A DNA stretch of 64,000 nucleotides from Pezicula radicicola (taxonomy: Eukaryota; Ascomycota; Leotiomycetes; Helotiales; Dermateaceae), in the NCBI GenBank assembly GCA_003008705.1, contig PDUO01000034.1, positions 124,001 to 188,000 on the forward strand, in the 5' to 3' direction. The notes under the pieces are model-generated. The model searched no databases and had not been told where the DNA came from. It saw only the letters and a list, made by a program, of their open reading frames with translations. Within the stretch, counting starts at the first letter, position 1. Each line of letters opens with the position of its first letter. Both the position numbers and the translations under genes were made by a program. Positions 12,478-24,604 of this stretch are shown here, in pieces.

Positions 12478-15400
12478 TCAGAACAAATACGGCACAATAT
12501 CACAATCCTCCTTAAGATCAAAGCTCTCAAAGCGGCCCTGCAAACGACCTCCGCTCATACTCTCCTTCACCCTCTCCCCAATCTCCTCAGAACTCCTACA
12601 TTTCCAACCCCCCAAATCATTCTGCTCTTTCAAATACACGCCAATGGGAGGAGAAACTTGATTCTTCGGTACCAGCAACGCTTGTGAAGGGATAGAGGCA
12701 TGCGATCCAATAATCACTGTCGCTTTCGCCTCATCCTTTCCTTTTTTGTTGTGACTAGGTGGGAAGTAATATACGTTTCGGGATTCGACGGTGCGTGGGA
12801 GGTAGATTGTTTGCTGTGGATAACACACGGCAGTATTGTGCGATGGGGTTTGGGTATTTCTGAATAGTGGAATCCGCATCACGTCTAATGTTGTTCGCCG
12901 CCTGGTGAGGTATACTTCTTTCTCCCCCCATGTAAGCGTATATGGTAATCTGCTCACAGAAAAAGAGGACGAGCCACCCAGGCTCACCGTCGTCCGAAAC
13001 ACTAATCTAGGAGGACTCCTCGCAGTTTTCCTAAGCGAGAGTCGATGCGTGGACACTTGGAGACTTAACTGCATTTTTTCGCCACCTTCTGTCTTGTCAT
13101 CGTTGCTGGGTGTGGGCGTTCCTTCTAAGGCTGCGAAGTGGATATATTCGCCGTTTAGAGAGAAGTGGACTTTGATGAAGATGTGGCAGCTGTGGTACCC
13201 TGAACAGCTGAGTTCGCGTGTGAAGTATGTATTGCTTGAGTAGTTTGCGAAGAGGACCTCACCGCGTCCTAGTGGCCAGACTATGAGGGGTTGTGAAGGG
13301 TGGAATACGGGTGGTGAATGAAACAGTGCACCGGAAACGGACTGTGAAAAGTGGAATATGGGTTTTTGTTCTTTGCTTGAGGTGTCGTGGACTTTGATCG
13401 TTATGCGGTGCGAGCTGCTATCTTTTGTCGTCTTGCTACTGCCGAATATCATATCCTCGAGTCGCGCTGCGTCTTCGTTGTCCGAGCCACTATCTTCGTC
13501 GCTATTACCACTATAATAACTCGCGGAGTAACTGCTTTCCACTGAATCAGAGTCAGCACCAGACGATTCAGGGTGTCTCTCAGGTCTCTTCAATCGAATC
13601 CCAGGAACGCCAGATATTCGAATGTCGTTCTCCGACTCTGAACTATCGGAAATCTCATATTCTGAAAGCTCCTCGGTAACTAAATCTATATCCGAGCCTG
13701 ATACAGATGGATCATCGTGATGCAGGTCATCCGCATCCATACCGACGTCTTCGAGAGTGAGATTTTCGTTGCCCCAATCATTCCATTGATCCTCATCTTC
13801 AATCTCCTCGGCATCTTCCTCCACTTCAGTTGATCCCTCGCTCCATGACATCTCGGCAGAGTTACCGTCAGAGCTTGAAGCAGACTTGAACTCTTCTTCC
13901 TCGCTAGGAATTTCATCATACTTAGTATCCGAAGAATTATCATCTAGTTCCTCAACAAGAAGCGACGAAGCAGAGGTATTGGAAGATGACGAATCACTCC
14001 GTGTTGTTCTGGTCGTAGCATCTTGGACAGTTGTTGGAGCGCTGGATCCAGAAGCACTTTGATCCTGCGACTCTATACCTTCCATAAGCTTCCTAGCCAA
14101 GTACTCCCCATAATCCCGCACCTCCGTCTCTTCAGCCTGGGCGTCAAGTAAATCCTCCCTCGAAACTTTCTGTCTAGTTGCAACAGCTATGAAGTGAGAA
14201 GAGCTGGCTATCTCTTCAAAATAGTCATCTTCATCGCTAGATACTTCAACTAGAGTGTAATCTGCACCCGAAGAAGTCTTTTTGAAGATTCGAGAGCCGA
14301 TTCGGAGAGTTTCTAAGTCTGGTGTTAGGGATACTGGCACCGGTCTTCCTGGCTTTGGTTTTGATAGTGGGTGGTCGTAGAGATACCAATTCGATCGAGA
14401 TGTCGTTATTGCTTGGGATGCTCGGAGTTTTGGTCTGCGGCCGTTCAAATTCCATCGTTCAACACGGAACTGCAGTTCCATGGATTGGCTCCCTCTGCAA
14501 TTGTAGTTAGAAAATACAGGCCCATTTCATAGTGGTAGTTCGAGGAAAGGTAATCGGAGCCGAGAGCCTATTCAAGAACATCAGAAGAAACTATGACTTA
14601 CAGGTTATCCAACCGTACGACCACGAGATTCTGGCCTGTTTCGTCAACACCGTCATAATAACGAACAGGCATCTCATCATCATTCCTTTCTTCGCCGTCA
14701 CGGAACATGAAACTCTTGTACCGGCTTTGGCCTTTCTGTAAGAAATTCCCCGGTCCCAGAGCGTTCCAGAAGCACCGATCTATTTCGCCTGGATGGTTTC
14801 CTCCAATATTGGTGACTTCATCTAGAAGATATCCCCATTCTCCAAAGAAAAAACGATAGTCTAAATTCCATTTGCTGCCGCAGTTCATTTCAAGCCACCA
14901 AGGAAATGCGCGCCGCATATGTGGTCCTGCCCAGATTCGACCGGCTGATAACCAGAATTGAAACTGGCCTAGAGGATGTTCAAGTCAGTAAGAATACTGT
15001 AGTTGAACGAATCGTCCTTACCTGCTACAAAGAGACTTTGAACTTGTAGACATGTTCGAAATTGTGGGGATGATATAAATTGCTTTACTCTTTCGCATAT
15101 GTCTTCGGAGTATGAGATGTTGTCTAAATGCTTATCCCAATACTTTGCCGCATATGAAAGGAGATGATGTTCCATGATGTCTTCTCCTGCAGAGTCGATA
15201 AAAGTATCTCCGCTCTTCCTTAGCAAACACTGATAGCGAGGTTGCCACAAATATCGCAGGCAGAGGGTAGCCAAGGCTTCATTTGTGATTGAATATGTTG
15301 TCGAAGCCTCTGAACTATTAAGAACATAGGGATGTTTTACTAGGTAGTTGTATACGGAACCATGAGTAAGGGTGCAAATTGAATGAGGAAACGGTGTTTC

Positions 15401-17658
15401 CACATCTTGAACTTGGACAAGAGGTTGACACAGTTCCAAGATCTTGTTTTTGAACAGCTTTTCTGAACGGTCAATATTATGCCCCTCCAATGTTGTCAGT
15501 ACTGCAAATGACTCGCAAAGTTCGTCCAAGCGTAATGGTCTCTTTGCATAGACAATACAGGCGAGGAGTTTCCTATGAAAATTAGCCCTTTCGGCTCATC
15601 AACTCTGGATGTACAAAGATGCTTACGAAATGAAAGGCCTTTGAGATTCATTGATACTCTTGATTTTTTTCTCGTAATAGGTCTCGAATTTCTTTGGCCG
15701 ACCATCGTTAAGTTCGGCTTGTATTGATTTCAAGGTTTTCGCGCTTGAGATCGAATCAAGCATCAGAGACGCCCATAGGAAGCACCCATCCGCCTTTTCC
15801 CGGAGATCCTGCAGGATCAATTTTTGATATCCTATATCAAGATCTAGCTTATCGAGCTTCGGAATTGAGCTCGACAGATATGATTCAATATCCCCACTAT
15901 TCATGCTTTTCGTGACTTCGATTACGGAGAAATTCATCAGCAGAGGTTGAATGTGTGTTCGATCTTGGCTACTACACCAAAGTCGAACCCCAAGAGACTT
16001 ATCTTCAGTAAGCCCGGTGAAAAATTCCAAGACTTCTGCAAGCTCAAGCCAACGCGGGCCACTGTCGCAAGCATCATCACTATCGCACTCTTCATCGAGG
16101 CCGTCGAGAAATATATAGGCGCCATGTAGTTGACTTAAAAGCATACGAATAAGAGTTTTTACATCCTCTTTCTTGAGACTGCCAGTACTGCGCTGTGTGA
16201 ATGCATGGATATCTTCCGGCATATCTTCAAGGTGAGCCCAAAGTTTATCAGCCAATTGCTCTGCAAGACAGCGATAGAGCTGAAGAGCTGAGAAAAGTTC
16301 CTCAGAAGCGAACACATGCTCAAAACTGTAATAGTGAAAAATACAACACGAATCGGGGTGCACTTCCGTGGTATGCTGAATTCCATAGGCACAAAGAATG
16401 GATTTCCCGAAACCTGGCAGAGCTTTCAACCAAAGATTTGGTGAAGTAGTGTCAGGACTAAGCCAGTTTCGGAATAATTCGTTCTCAGATAACCAGAAGC
16501 ATGTTCCGGGGCTACGACGATCTACGTTCTGCTCTTGATGCCGAAAGTTGCTCGCATTAAGAAACGTTGTAGAACTCCCTCGTAGCCAACTTCGAACGTC
16601 TTTTTGCCGCTCAGCTATATATGTCAGCATGCATCAATCAGCTTTTCCCAACACCTTTACCTTTTCTTTCAATATTGCGTAATCGTAGTTCTTCCTTTTG
16701 CTGTCGTATGAATTCTGCCTGCTCCTCTCTGGCGATACCAGCCTCTCGTCGTTCTTTCGCAGCATTCTCACGCTCACCTCGTTGCAAGCGTTCTTGCACG
16801 ATTGGAACGAGCCTGCTGACACTTTCCGCATTCTTTTCGATGCTGGCTATGATACCGTCAAGTTTTGATTTGCTGAAAGATGCCACAGATCTACCAAATC
16901 TATTAGGGGCTTAGTTTGAAGTTAGCCTTCAGTAGTGAGAACATTTGTAGAGCTCATAACTGACCGCAACGATTGCATTCCTTTTCGACTCGACGCCAGA
17001 ATCGGATTACATCTATATATGAGTCTTTCAATAACATTTTCATATTCTCTGATTCCCCAAAAAGTTCCTCATATTCTGTGAGGCAACTGAGATGGTTCCT
17101 GATCGCGTTGAGCTGGTCCTTTATAGTTTCATACAGGGTAATATATCGCTTGGAGACCTGTAGTTTGAGGTTAGAAAAGAGAAAAGGCTATAAAATTGTA
17201 AAAACAATCAATTAATTACATCAATCACGGCTTTTAGGGCTCCCCAAATGAGCGCTGTCGGCATGGGATCCGCATTACCTATGTTCACAAACATTAGCTT
17301 TTCTTTAATCCCGAATTTCATCTCCAGTTTTCGCAGGCTTACACAAAGTATCAATGACAGCAGAGTAGTCACCAAGGACTGTGATTACTGGCTTTAGCAC
17401 TTTTCGAATATTGCGAGTGGCAGCGCGGTCCGAGGATTCTCGTTCAAGCTGTACCATGGCTTCTTGCACGTCATCTTTATTGGGACAACCGGACTTCTGC
17501 AGGTCGGCGATGAATTTTGGTGTTTTACTTTTTGGCCGTCGACTTCTGATGTACTCGTCAATAGCGAGTTGAAACGGTGATTGCCCGGCGATCACCTGAG
17601 CAGGCTCAGATGCAAAGCTTCTAGATAATACATTAGCAAGCAGTGTTACCATCACCAT
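12478..17658 (-). CDS. NACHT-domain NLR-type protein (DUF7708-NACHT)
   Basis: Predicted exons on the minus strand: ~17658-17343, 17278-17220, 17157-16961, 16899-16661, 16614-15627, 15572-15022, 14968-14602 and 14494-12478, about 1,580 residues. The N-terminal part matches DUF7708 (NADPMPTALIWGALKAVI, then ESENMKMLLKDSYIDVIRFW and a coiled coil of REEQAEFIRQQKEEL type). The NACHT NTPase follows with Walker A LPGFGKSIL and Walker B AYIFLDGLDEE. Then come an alpha-helical region, a long Ser/Asp/Glu-rich segment (about 500 residues downstream of NACHT) and a C-terminal part with beta-propeller-like strands. Such STAND proteins serve in fungal non-self recognition and cell death control, which is inferred here. 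The frame is open to a stop at 12478. The start is uncertain: an in-frame stop precedes 17778 and the first ATG is 17658, but a CAG acceptor before the QSPFQL segment suggests a missed 5' exon. Confidence 0.8.
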
Positions 17659-18163
17659 GTATCTGAAAGGATCTCCTACACTACTCTTTTTGGAGGCATT
17701 ATGATCTGGACTGATGTTGATAGGGGAGCTAGTATCAAAGACGTGATGTGATATTCGTGGGGTGATATTCAGCCTCACTACGCGCTGGAGATTTGCGGTG
17801 ACATCGCATCCTGATTTTTATTGGTAAGTGTGATAGACTTGTCACATTATTTTTAGGCATCAACACATATACTTGCATGAGGAAAATGGCAGGGGATTCC
17901 TATTGGTAGGTGTGGCAGCCTTTAATTTGTTTAGTGCTGACCAGAATGCATGCTCATACAGGGGAGCAACTGACTAAGCAGGTCAATGGCCCACGACCTT
18001 TAATCGATCATTATAGCTTTCTCTCCTAATTCAAACACCGTCTCCTAGACTATCATTAACCTTTGAGACTAAATAATCTTAGTACTTCAGTTTCAACACT
18101 GCTAAATCTCCCCTACAGCTTGACTTCGATACGCAAGGCCTCACGAGACAATATCAGGGCAGC

Positions 18164-20503
18164 ATGGCCTCCTCGACCGCCTCCCAAAACAATCCTGATC
18201 GAGACGGTCCAAGTGATCCTTCTATAAGACGCGTTAACACAGACCAAGGAAACAAAGCACAGCGCTTGTTGCGTGTAGATCAGATGTAAGAATGCGTATT
18301 ATATTCCGATGAAATATGACTGACTTCAATTTGCGAAACAGATATAGCAGGTAAGCCCTTTTAAAACTCGATGTTCTTATGTGGTACAAATAATCTATCA
18401 GGAAAGATCGACAAGTTCATTTTGTCAAAACTGCCAAAAAGATATCTAAACCAGACCGCTTTGGCAAGACTGCACTGGTCGTCCGCCGGATAATCAGCAA
18501 GCAAGGCAAGTTCTTCGGGAAATTTGGAATATCAAGTATCTTAATAGATAACAGGTATGCTGGCTGGTGTCGAAGTTGATATAAAATCAAGTGCTTTGAG
18601 AGAATTATTTTTGCAAATCTTCGAAGGGGTAGAAGGACTTGGCCTGAACAAATCTCCGCCAACTGTTTGTAATCCATTGAGATTCATTAAGGACACAGAA
18701 AATAACTCAGAATAGGCAGAACCAGAACTGTTCTTCCACGCGAGACCGTACCTCATTTCACGGAAGGAAGAAGAAAAACAAAAGCCGAATCCGGATCAAG
18801 GTCTCATAAATGACATCGGAACGGCACTTCGGTTCGTTGATGAGGATTTCGGGAGTCAGACAGAAAGTCTCGCTTCATTACTCAACAACGGCGAGATTAC
18901 TTTTGACTTACTATGGGCAATTTTTCCGCCGAGGGAGATTCTCATCGCTCCAAACCACGGCCTAGTAAATCAACCTCAAGCGCTAAAACTAGTAAGTGCA
19001 ACATACGCTCAGCATGACAACGGGAGCAAGTATTTGGATATTACAGGGCACATTATTACCCATGACGGCGAGGATTTCGGATGGGGCACAATCTATATTG
19101 AGATCAACGATTTTGATGGCACCAAAAAGATCACTAGCCTTCCAGTTTTCCCAATCAAATACCATGCTGAACTTGATACCATGCGGTCTCAGCTCATTAA
19201 TCGAGGAAGAAAGTATCTATCCTTGATTACCGGAGCACCAGCGTGCCGAGAATATACAACCACTTCCGCTGCTACACAAACTGAATTACCAAATGGCAAG
19301 CCAAAGATCTCAAGAACAAATGTGGGTGCTCCAATCCCTTACAGAACATATGTATAGTTCGGAAGATTAATAAGGTAAACTAGCTCTTAGGGAGAGTAAT
19401 GGTTGACCCCGAGGCCTTTCGAAATCACGACGGCGGCGATGAACTGCTCAAGCCATGGGTAACGGCCGCATACTTTATGGAACCGAAAGACCTAACAGAC
19501 GACCAACTTCTCGTATGTGCTTACTGGATAAATGGCTTCAGTTTTATACAAAAGACCTGGGGTCAATTTAACGTCTCTGCGCTCGAAGAAGTCGTCTGGA
19601 ATGCCGAAGCTTTCAGAAAGCTAGTCATTGACGAAACCATGCGCCGCCTGATTCATTCATTAGTCAAGTCCCATCGCAACGATGAGGTCGCCTTCGATGA
19701 CATTGTTGAAAATAAAGGCAAAGGCTTAGTTGGTTTGCTTAGTGGAAGTCCCGGCGTGGGGAAGACGTTGACTGCTGAGGCTGTTGCAGAAGTCACAAGC
19801 CGCCCACTCTATATGATTAGCACAGGAGAACTTGGCATCAATGCAGATGTTGTTGATCGGCGTCTAGGCATGATTCTTGAGATTACGCGACGATGGGGAT
19901 GCGTCCTCCTCATCGACGAAGCAGATGTATTTCTTGCAACTCGAGGTACTGACCTAGCGCGTGATACTCTAGTTAGCATCTTCCTGCGTAGAATCGAGTT
20001 CGTATTTCCTTTTATTCGCTTGGATGATATTATTTCTGACGCAGGTGTACCGCAAAATAGATATTTCCGTGGCGTCCTAATCTTGACAACAAACCGTTCA
20101 TCCGAGATAGATCCTGCATTCCAGAGTAAGAATTAGCGAGTCTGACTTAAATTATCTTGTGTCTCCTAACTCATCTAGGTCGAATACATTTCAGTCTTCA
20201 CTACCCTGACCTTAACGAAAGCAGCCGCATTTCAGTGTGGAGAAACTTTCTCGACAGCGTGGCTCAAACAAGCGAGCGCGGAAAGGTTAGCGATAGCGAT
20301 ATTAAAAAGCTGGCACAACATCCTCTGAATGGTCGACAGGTTCGTAATTAATCTCAACTGCTCGTCGGTTTAAAACTGTGCTGATGACACCTAATATTAG
20401 ATCAAGAACGCAGTATCTTGTGCAGTTTCTCTGGCACGCGAGGACAACAGGCCACTCACGGTGGATCATATTGAGAGTCTACTCAACATCGTCAACGTTT
20501 GAC
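18164..20503 (+). CDS. DUF7025-AAA ATPase
   Basis: A multi-exon gene from ATG 18164 to TGA 20501-20503. The N-terminal half matches the fungal DUF7025 region (ITFDLLWAIFPPREILI). The C-terminal half is an AAA ATPase with Walker A GSPGVGKT, Walker B VLLIDEADVF, sensor VLILTTNR and AFQSRIHFSLHYPDL. Exons are joined by eight predicted introns. They include a GC-AG intron (18506-18554), an optional 9-nt micro-exon (18342-18350) and a weak-donor intron ending at 19395 that restores GRVMVDPEAF. Between LRRIEF and YFRGV there are about 20 extra residues compared with relatives I recall. The family's cellular role is not established; it is common and lineage-expanded in Pezizomycotina. It stands tail-away from the NACHT gene, with about 500 bp between their 5' ends. 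Confidence 0.8.
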
Positions 20504-20648
20504 GGACCTACATCGTATGAAAACCTTTTCTATAGATAGTGGTATCCCTTTTTGTTTTTTCTTCAAAATATCATATGGAATTACTGCAATATACCATAGC
20601 ACTGAGCGGTTGGAAGGGCAATGTGTGTAAAGAGTTAAATTCGTTTGA

Positions 20649-20745
20649 GGTTGAACTATAGTCAAAATTATGTAGATTGACCGAAGTTTTGGGTATAGCT
20701 TCTCTTTACCCCTTACCCTTCTCGCTGATGGGATGCTTGAGAAGC
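20649..20745. repeat. partial copy of the repeat at 2796-2894
   Basis: The blocks CAAAATTATGTAGATTGACC, GAAGTTTTGGGTA and GCTGATGGGATGC correspond in order to CAAAATTATATAGATCAACC, GAAGTTTCGGCTA and CCGGCGGGATGCC at 2796-2894. Most differences are transitions. The copy lies 3' of the AAA ATPase gene and contains no tRNA-like part. Confidence 0.5.
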
Positions 20746-20961
20746 TACTTGATCTAATTAGTAATCCGGAAAACATGTTCAATTTCACTTTCAAGTTCAT
20801 TTTTATTCTCATATTCATTTTCATCTGTCAATATCCCTGTTTAGCCTTTCCATAACGTCCAGTGAGACGATACCATAATTTACATTAGTACTGCATAACA
20901 CCTGTGGATATCGCCTTCCCTGTTTCCATATCTAAACCCCAGAATTTAATATCTCTATCCA

Positions 20962-22181
20962 TCATTTTGCCTTGAAAAATCCCGCCCGGAATCGTAGACT
21001 AGGTGCATTAATCTCGTTCTTATCTGTGTTGCTGATGGATGTAGATTGATTGGCAGACAAAAGCGGAGCCCTATGAAGGCAACGCTTCCTGCGTTTTCTA
21101 CATTCCTGACAAGCTCGACCGATATCAGCTGGACAAGCAACAACTTCGGGAACAGCCTCAACTTTGACGTCCTTTGCTTTCGCAATATCTTCTACAGTGG
21201 TAGCGTCTACATATTTGATTCTTGGTACTTCCCACCAGCTATAGCTAGGAGCGTTATGTAGAGCTTGGTATGAGTGCACTATTTTTGTCCGTTAGCCAAC
21301 TACTGAAGATTATAGCTGATGATGATAGCTGAAGATGGTATAAATGGTATTCTACACTTACATTTTCTGAGTCTATCTCTCTTCTCCTTTCGGTCTCGTC
21401 GAACACTTCGAATATGTTGTTCTGCTCGCCATGCCAAATCATCCCAGGTCACCTTTGCCTCTTTGAAATTGAATGCGTATAATGGCTGATGATGCTCAAC
21501 GTCCTTCCAAGATGTTACAAAGCTGTTGTTCATGAAAGCGTATAGCGGCTGATCGATATCGATTGCTGCAGATTTTGGTTCTGTGAAGATGATTCCCCGT
21601 GAGTGACATTTGTCTTGACCGCCAACTACAAGGATGAGTTCAGATACACCATTCTTTGTCAATGCTCCCATGAGACATTCAAATCCTTCTGCGTGTCTGT
21701 ACCATTGATTCCAAAGCTGATAGGGAATTGCAAGGCGAGGAATCTGATGTTCTGGTTCGGACCGAATCGTATTTGATAGCCAAAAGGTGATTGGGTCAAT
21801 GTTCTGCGGACATGGCTGAATTCTAGTATCAATCTCATGTTCAGCGCTGATCATCATCTGCCGCGGACTAGTAATCCATAGTGTATCGATACGTAAATGA
21901 GCGTAAAAGTTGAGACGTAAATTTCCAAACTCCTTCATTGTCCGTAGTCCAAGTGCAATAGCTCTAGATTCCCGATTAACTTGAAATACCGCATTTTGTG
22001 GACTTGTCCGTCGCAGATGATAATGTTTGTATGTGTTTATGCCTGGTTTTCTATCTGCAGCAACAGCCACAGCTATGATCTGCGGTTGTTGGACCACTAA
22101 TTCCCAAATTTTGTAGCGCAGATCATTATCGAGACGTGAAAAATGGCATAATGCAGGGTTGACTGGCATACGATCAGCCAT
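20962..22181 (-). CDS. 2EXR-domain protein
   Basis: Two exons with an intron near 21285-21370. The first in-frame ATG is 22181; the open frame continues upstream only through low-complexity GATGATG-type sequence. The N-terminus carries the 2EXR signature (FSRLDNDLRYKIWELVVQQP) and later FQVNRESRAIAL, typical of this large fungal family with no known biochemical activity. The spliced C-terminal exon (HSYQALHNAPSYSWWEVPRI) ends with a Cys-containing basic patch CQECRKRRKRCLHR. That patch resembles part of a zinc-binding basic cluster but lacks a full Zn2Cys6 spacing. About 300 residues in the first exon plus about 105 in the second. Confidence 0.75.
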
Positions 22182-22345
22182 GCTGATGATGATGCGGATG
22201 ATGACGCGGGTGGTGGTGCGGCTGGTGCTATCAAGTGCGGCTTGATTTATTATGTCAAAGGATTGGCCCAAACGCGGCTAAAATTGATCGCTAAAAGCTA
22301 AGCTCGCTTAATTTTAGCGACATATGGCACTACTGAAGGTAGTTG

Positions 22346-22500
22346 GTGAATGACTGACTTGTTCTAGGTATCCAGGATATTCTGAATGACCCAATTATTC
22401 TGAGCGACTAACTTGTTTTGGACGACTGACTTGTTTTAGGTGACTGACTTGTTCTGAGCGACTAAGGTATTGTGAGCGACCAAGATGTTCTAAGACAATA
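22346..22500. repeat. 18-bp degenerate tandem repeat, array 1
   Basis: About eight imperfect units of the type GAGCGACTAACTTGTTCT run in tandem, with occasional 1-2 bp length changes. The reverse complement of the array at 56926-57160 has the same monomer. It lies in an AT-rich gap between the 2EXR gene and a small membrane-protein gene. No coding frame explains it. Confidence 0.7.
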
Positions 22501-23502
22501 TGAACAACTCAAAAATTCACCCACAACCCAGATACCTTACTCCTAATAAACTCCTAAGGGGCTAACTTATTCTGAGTGGCCAATTTATGTCCCTCCTAAT
22601 TTCACTCATTTGAATGCAAGTTTGCTTAAAGAAGTTATAAATTTGTTCTATTCTTGCAAGGGCTTTTTTAACAAGCTAAAGGCTTTAAACAATTCAGGTC
22701 TTTTAGCAAACTTATTAATTTGTAAACGACTCGAAAAATTTGTACCCTTAACTCAAAAACAATTGACTTCTCTATCTACTTAAAAATATTCAAAAATCAT
22801 TCTTTACCCTAGATTTTGCTTAAGCTAATAAATAATAGAATGTAATTGAATGTCTTTCAGATCTTGCTACAATTAAAGGGAAAATAAAGACTAAATAGCT
22901 ATATAATCCTAAAATGTTTTTCTATGACTTTAGATTTAACATATATAAGTGTTGGCTAGTTCTGCCTTTGTTGTGTAGATACTAGTACATAGTCTTTACA
23001 CCAGGAATGCACGAGAACGAGATATTTGTAGATAGCAAACCTTTAATTTAATATAGCGCAAGAGGGAATTCACAAGTTCCCTCCTTAACTATGCAACCTA
23101 ATCCAAATTTTGAACGATTGAGCTTGTTATAGAAAAAAAAGTCAAAGCTGGCCACACTATATATACACTCTAAATTACAAGGTTTTTCTGAATTAGAGGC
23201 AATCAGCAAACTATAAACTCCAATGAGGGTGCTTGCTAAAGTTTCATAGCCAGCAAAGCAAAATCTTGACCTTTTCTATCTTATCTTATTTTGGATTATG
23301 GGTGGGCTCGACAGGATTCAGGAAATGAAAGCACTCTAGAGCCTCTATGTGGAAGGAAGGAAACGGAGCATCCATTGCGCTGCTTTACTTTACTAGGGGA
23401 AAAGCCTGGCTCGCTCGCTTAACAAGTAGGTACCTAGGTAGGGGCACCACTAGAAGGGAACGTAAAAAGGCTCAGAGAACCATCTCATAAGTATATATAG
23501 GA
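22501..23502. other. AT-rich intergenic DNA, possible LTR-like sequence
   Basis: No gene was recognised. A stretch from about 22953 beginning TGTTGGCTAG has the feel of a solo LTR, but no matching end, direct repeat or target duplication could be shown. A TAGGTACCTAGGTAGG palindromic motif occurs near 23430. Confidence 0.3.
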
Positions 23503-23569
23503 TTAATTTGGTATATAAACATCCCATCGCGAAGAGCAACAGCCGTTCTGGAAGTCTTGAGCGCCCCCT

Positions 23570-24031
23570 TCACGGTTCTCTACGATAGAAGAGGCGATAG
23601 GTACAGTACAAATACAAGCACCCCCAACCCAGCGAACCAAATACCCGGCCACCATCGCCCCAGAAATACGCCCAAGACCGGTCCCAAACTTCACATAAAA
23701 GGCTAAGTAGCACCATGCGTGCTACCAACCTAGAAAGCGACAGGCGCTCGACTGGACGTGATGTGATAGCATGAATAAGTACCCCAAAGACGATATAAAC
23801 GCTAATTTCGGTAATTAGAAATCTAAACAAGGAGCCCTCATGCACCTGAACGTGGGGAGGGCCGGACGAGAAGAAGCCGATTCGGTCGGGGATATGCAAT
23901 AGATGCGACTGGATCCAGTAACCTCGGGTGGCGATTGCGAGGAGAACGGGGTTAAGGCCACTGTCTGTTATCGCAGGACCGCAGAATCCCTTGACAGCCG
24001 TAAGGATGTTACTGGTAAGGTTTTGAGGCAT
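23570..24031 (-). CDS. small hypothetical membrane protein
   Basis: Single open frame of 153 residues from ATG 24031. Three to four hydrophobic segments are visible: FRFLITEISVYIVFGVLIHA at about residue 68, a stretch around RMVLLSLLCEVW and GSLGWGCLYLYC near the end. No family was recognised. It stands alone, with about 500 bp of leader-like DNA upstream. The consistent hydrophobic pattern and intact frame favour a real gene; an unannotated further exon is possible. Confidence 0.45.
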   Translation of the reverse strand: MPQNLTSNILTAVKGFCGPAITDSGLNPVLLAIATRGYWIQSHLLHIPDRIGFFSSGPPHVQVHEGSLFRFLITEISVYIVFGVLIHAITSRPVERLSLSRLVARMVLLSLLCEVWDRSWAYFWGDGGRVFGSLGWGCLYLYCTYRLFYRREP

Positions 24032-24482
24032 CTTAATAGCAGTATCTTCTGTTTAGGTGTTAGTTAGCTGCTCGTTGGTGAAAGGAACGCAGGTCTGCAG
24101 GTACTTTACCCAGATAGATCGAAGAGGTGTTAATGGCCGCTTTGGGGAATATAAGAAGTGGAGGATTTAGAGACGTGGATATGTCGAGGGAGGTTTCGTG
24201 TGGGTTTTTTTTTGCAAATTTCAAGTTTCAAGCGTGCGAGTATTAGGAGCTAGGATATGGACGGGACACGATTAGCTTTACAAAATAGGCACTACACCAG
24301 CTATAATCTGAAGGTCAGAGATACAGAGTTCGGGCGGGCAAACGAACTCGAGCTTTTCAAAGAGATAAAAGAACTATATCTATCCAGGTATAAATCAAAT
24401 ATGTAGTCTATCATCTCTTCGTGATGCCTCCATCGTTGGCGAAAACGAACGCGAGTTTATATACAGTACATCGGAGTTACGA

Positions 24483-24526
24483 CCACAAATTCGCTTAGCC
24501 CACAAATTCGCTTAGCACACAAATCT
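24483..24526. repeat. short tandem repeat, 17-bp unit
   Basis: CCACAAATTCGCTTAG occurs twice in tandem, followed by a third partial unit CACACAAATCTG. It lies about 80 bp upstream of the tRNA-Gly gene and no function can be inferred. Confidence 0.6.
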
Positions 24527-24604
24527 GTCCCCACCACACTGTTCTTCATAATACAAAATAAGAAATCTTCTTTCATCAAACAACACAAACAGTGTTCCAC
24601 AGTA

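Noticed and set aside
22182..22271. N-terminal extension of the 2EXR frame
   Set aside because: It begins with TTG and reads low-complexity GATGATG repeats; the ATG at 22181 precedes the conserved domain.
22951..23150. Solo LTR beginning TGTTGG
   Set aside because: No matching end, second copy or target duplication could be seen.
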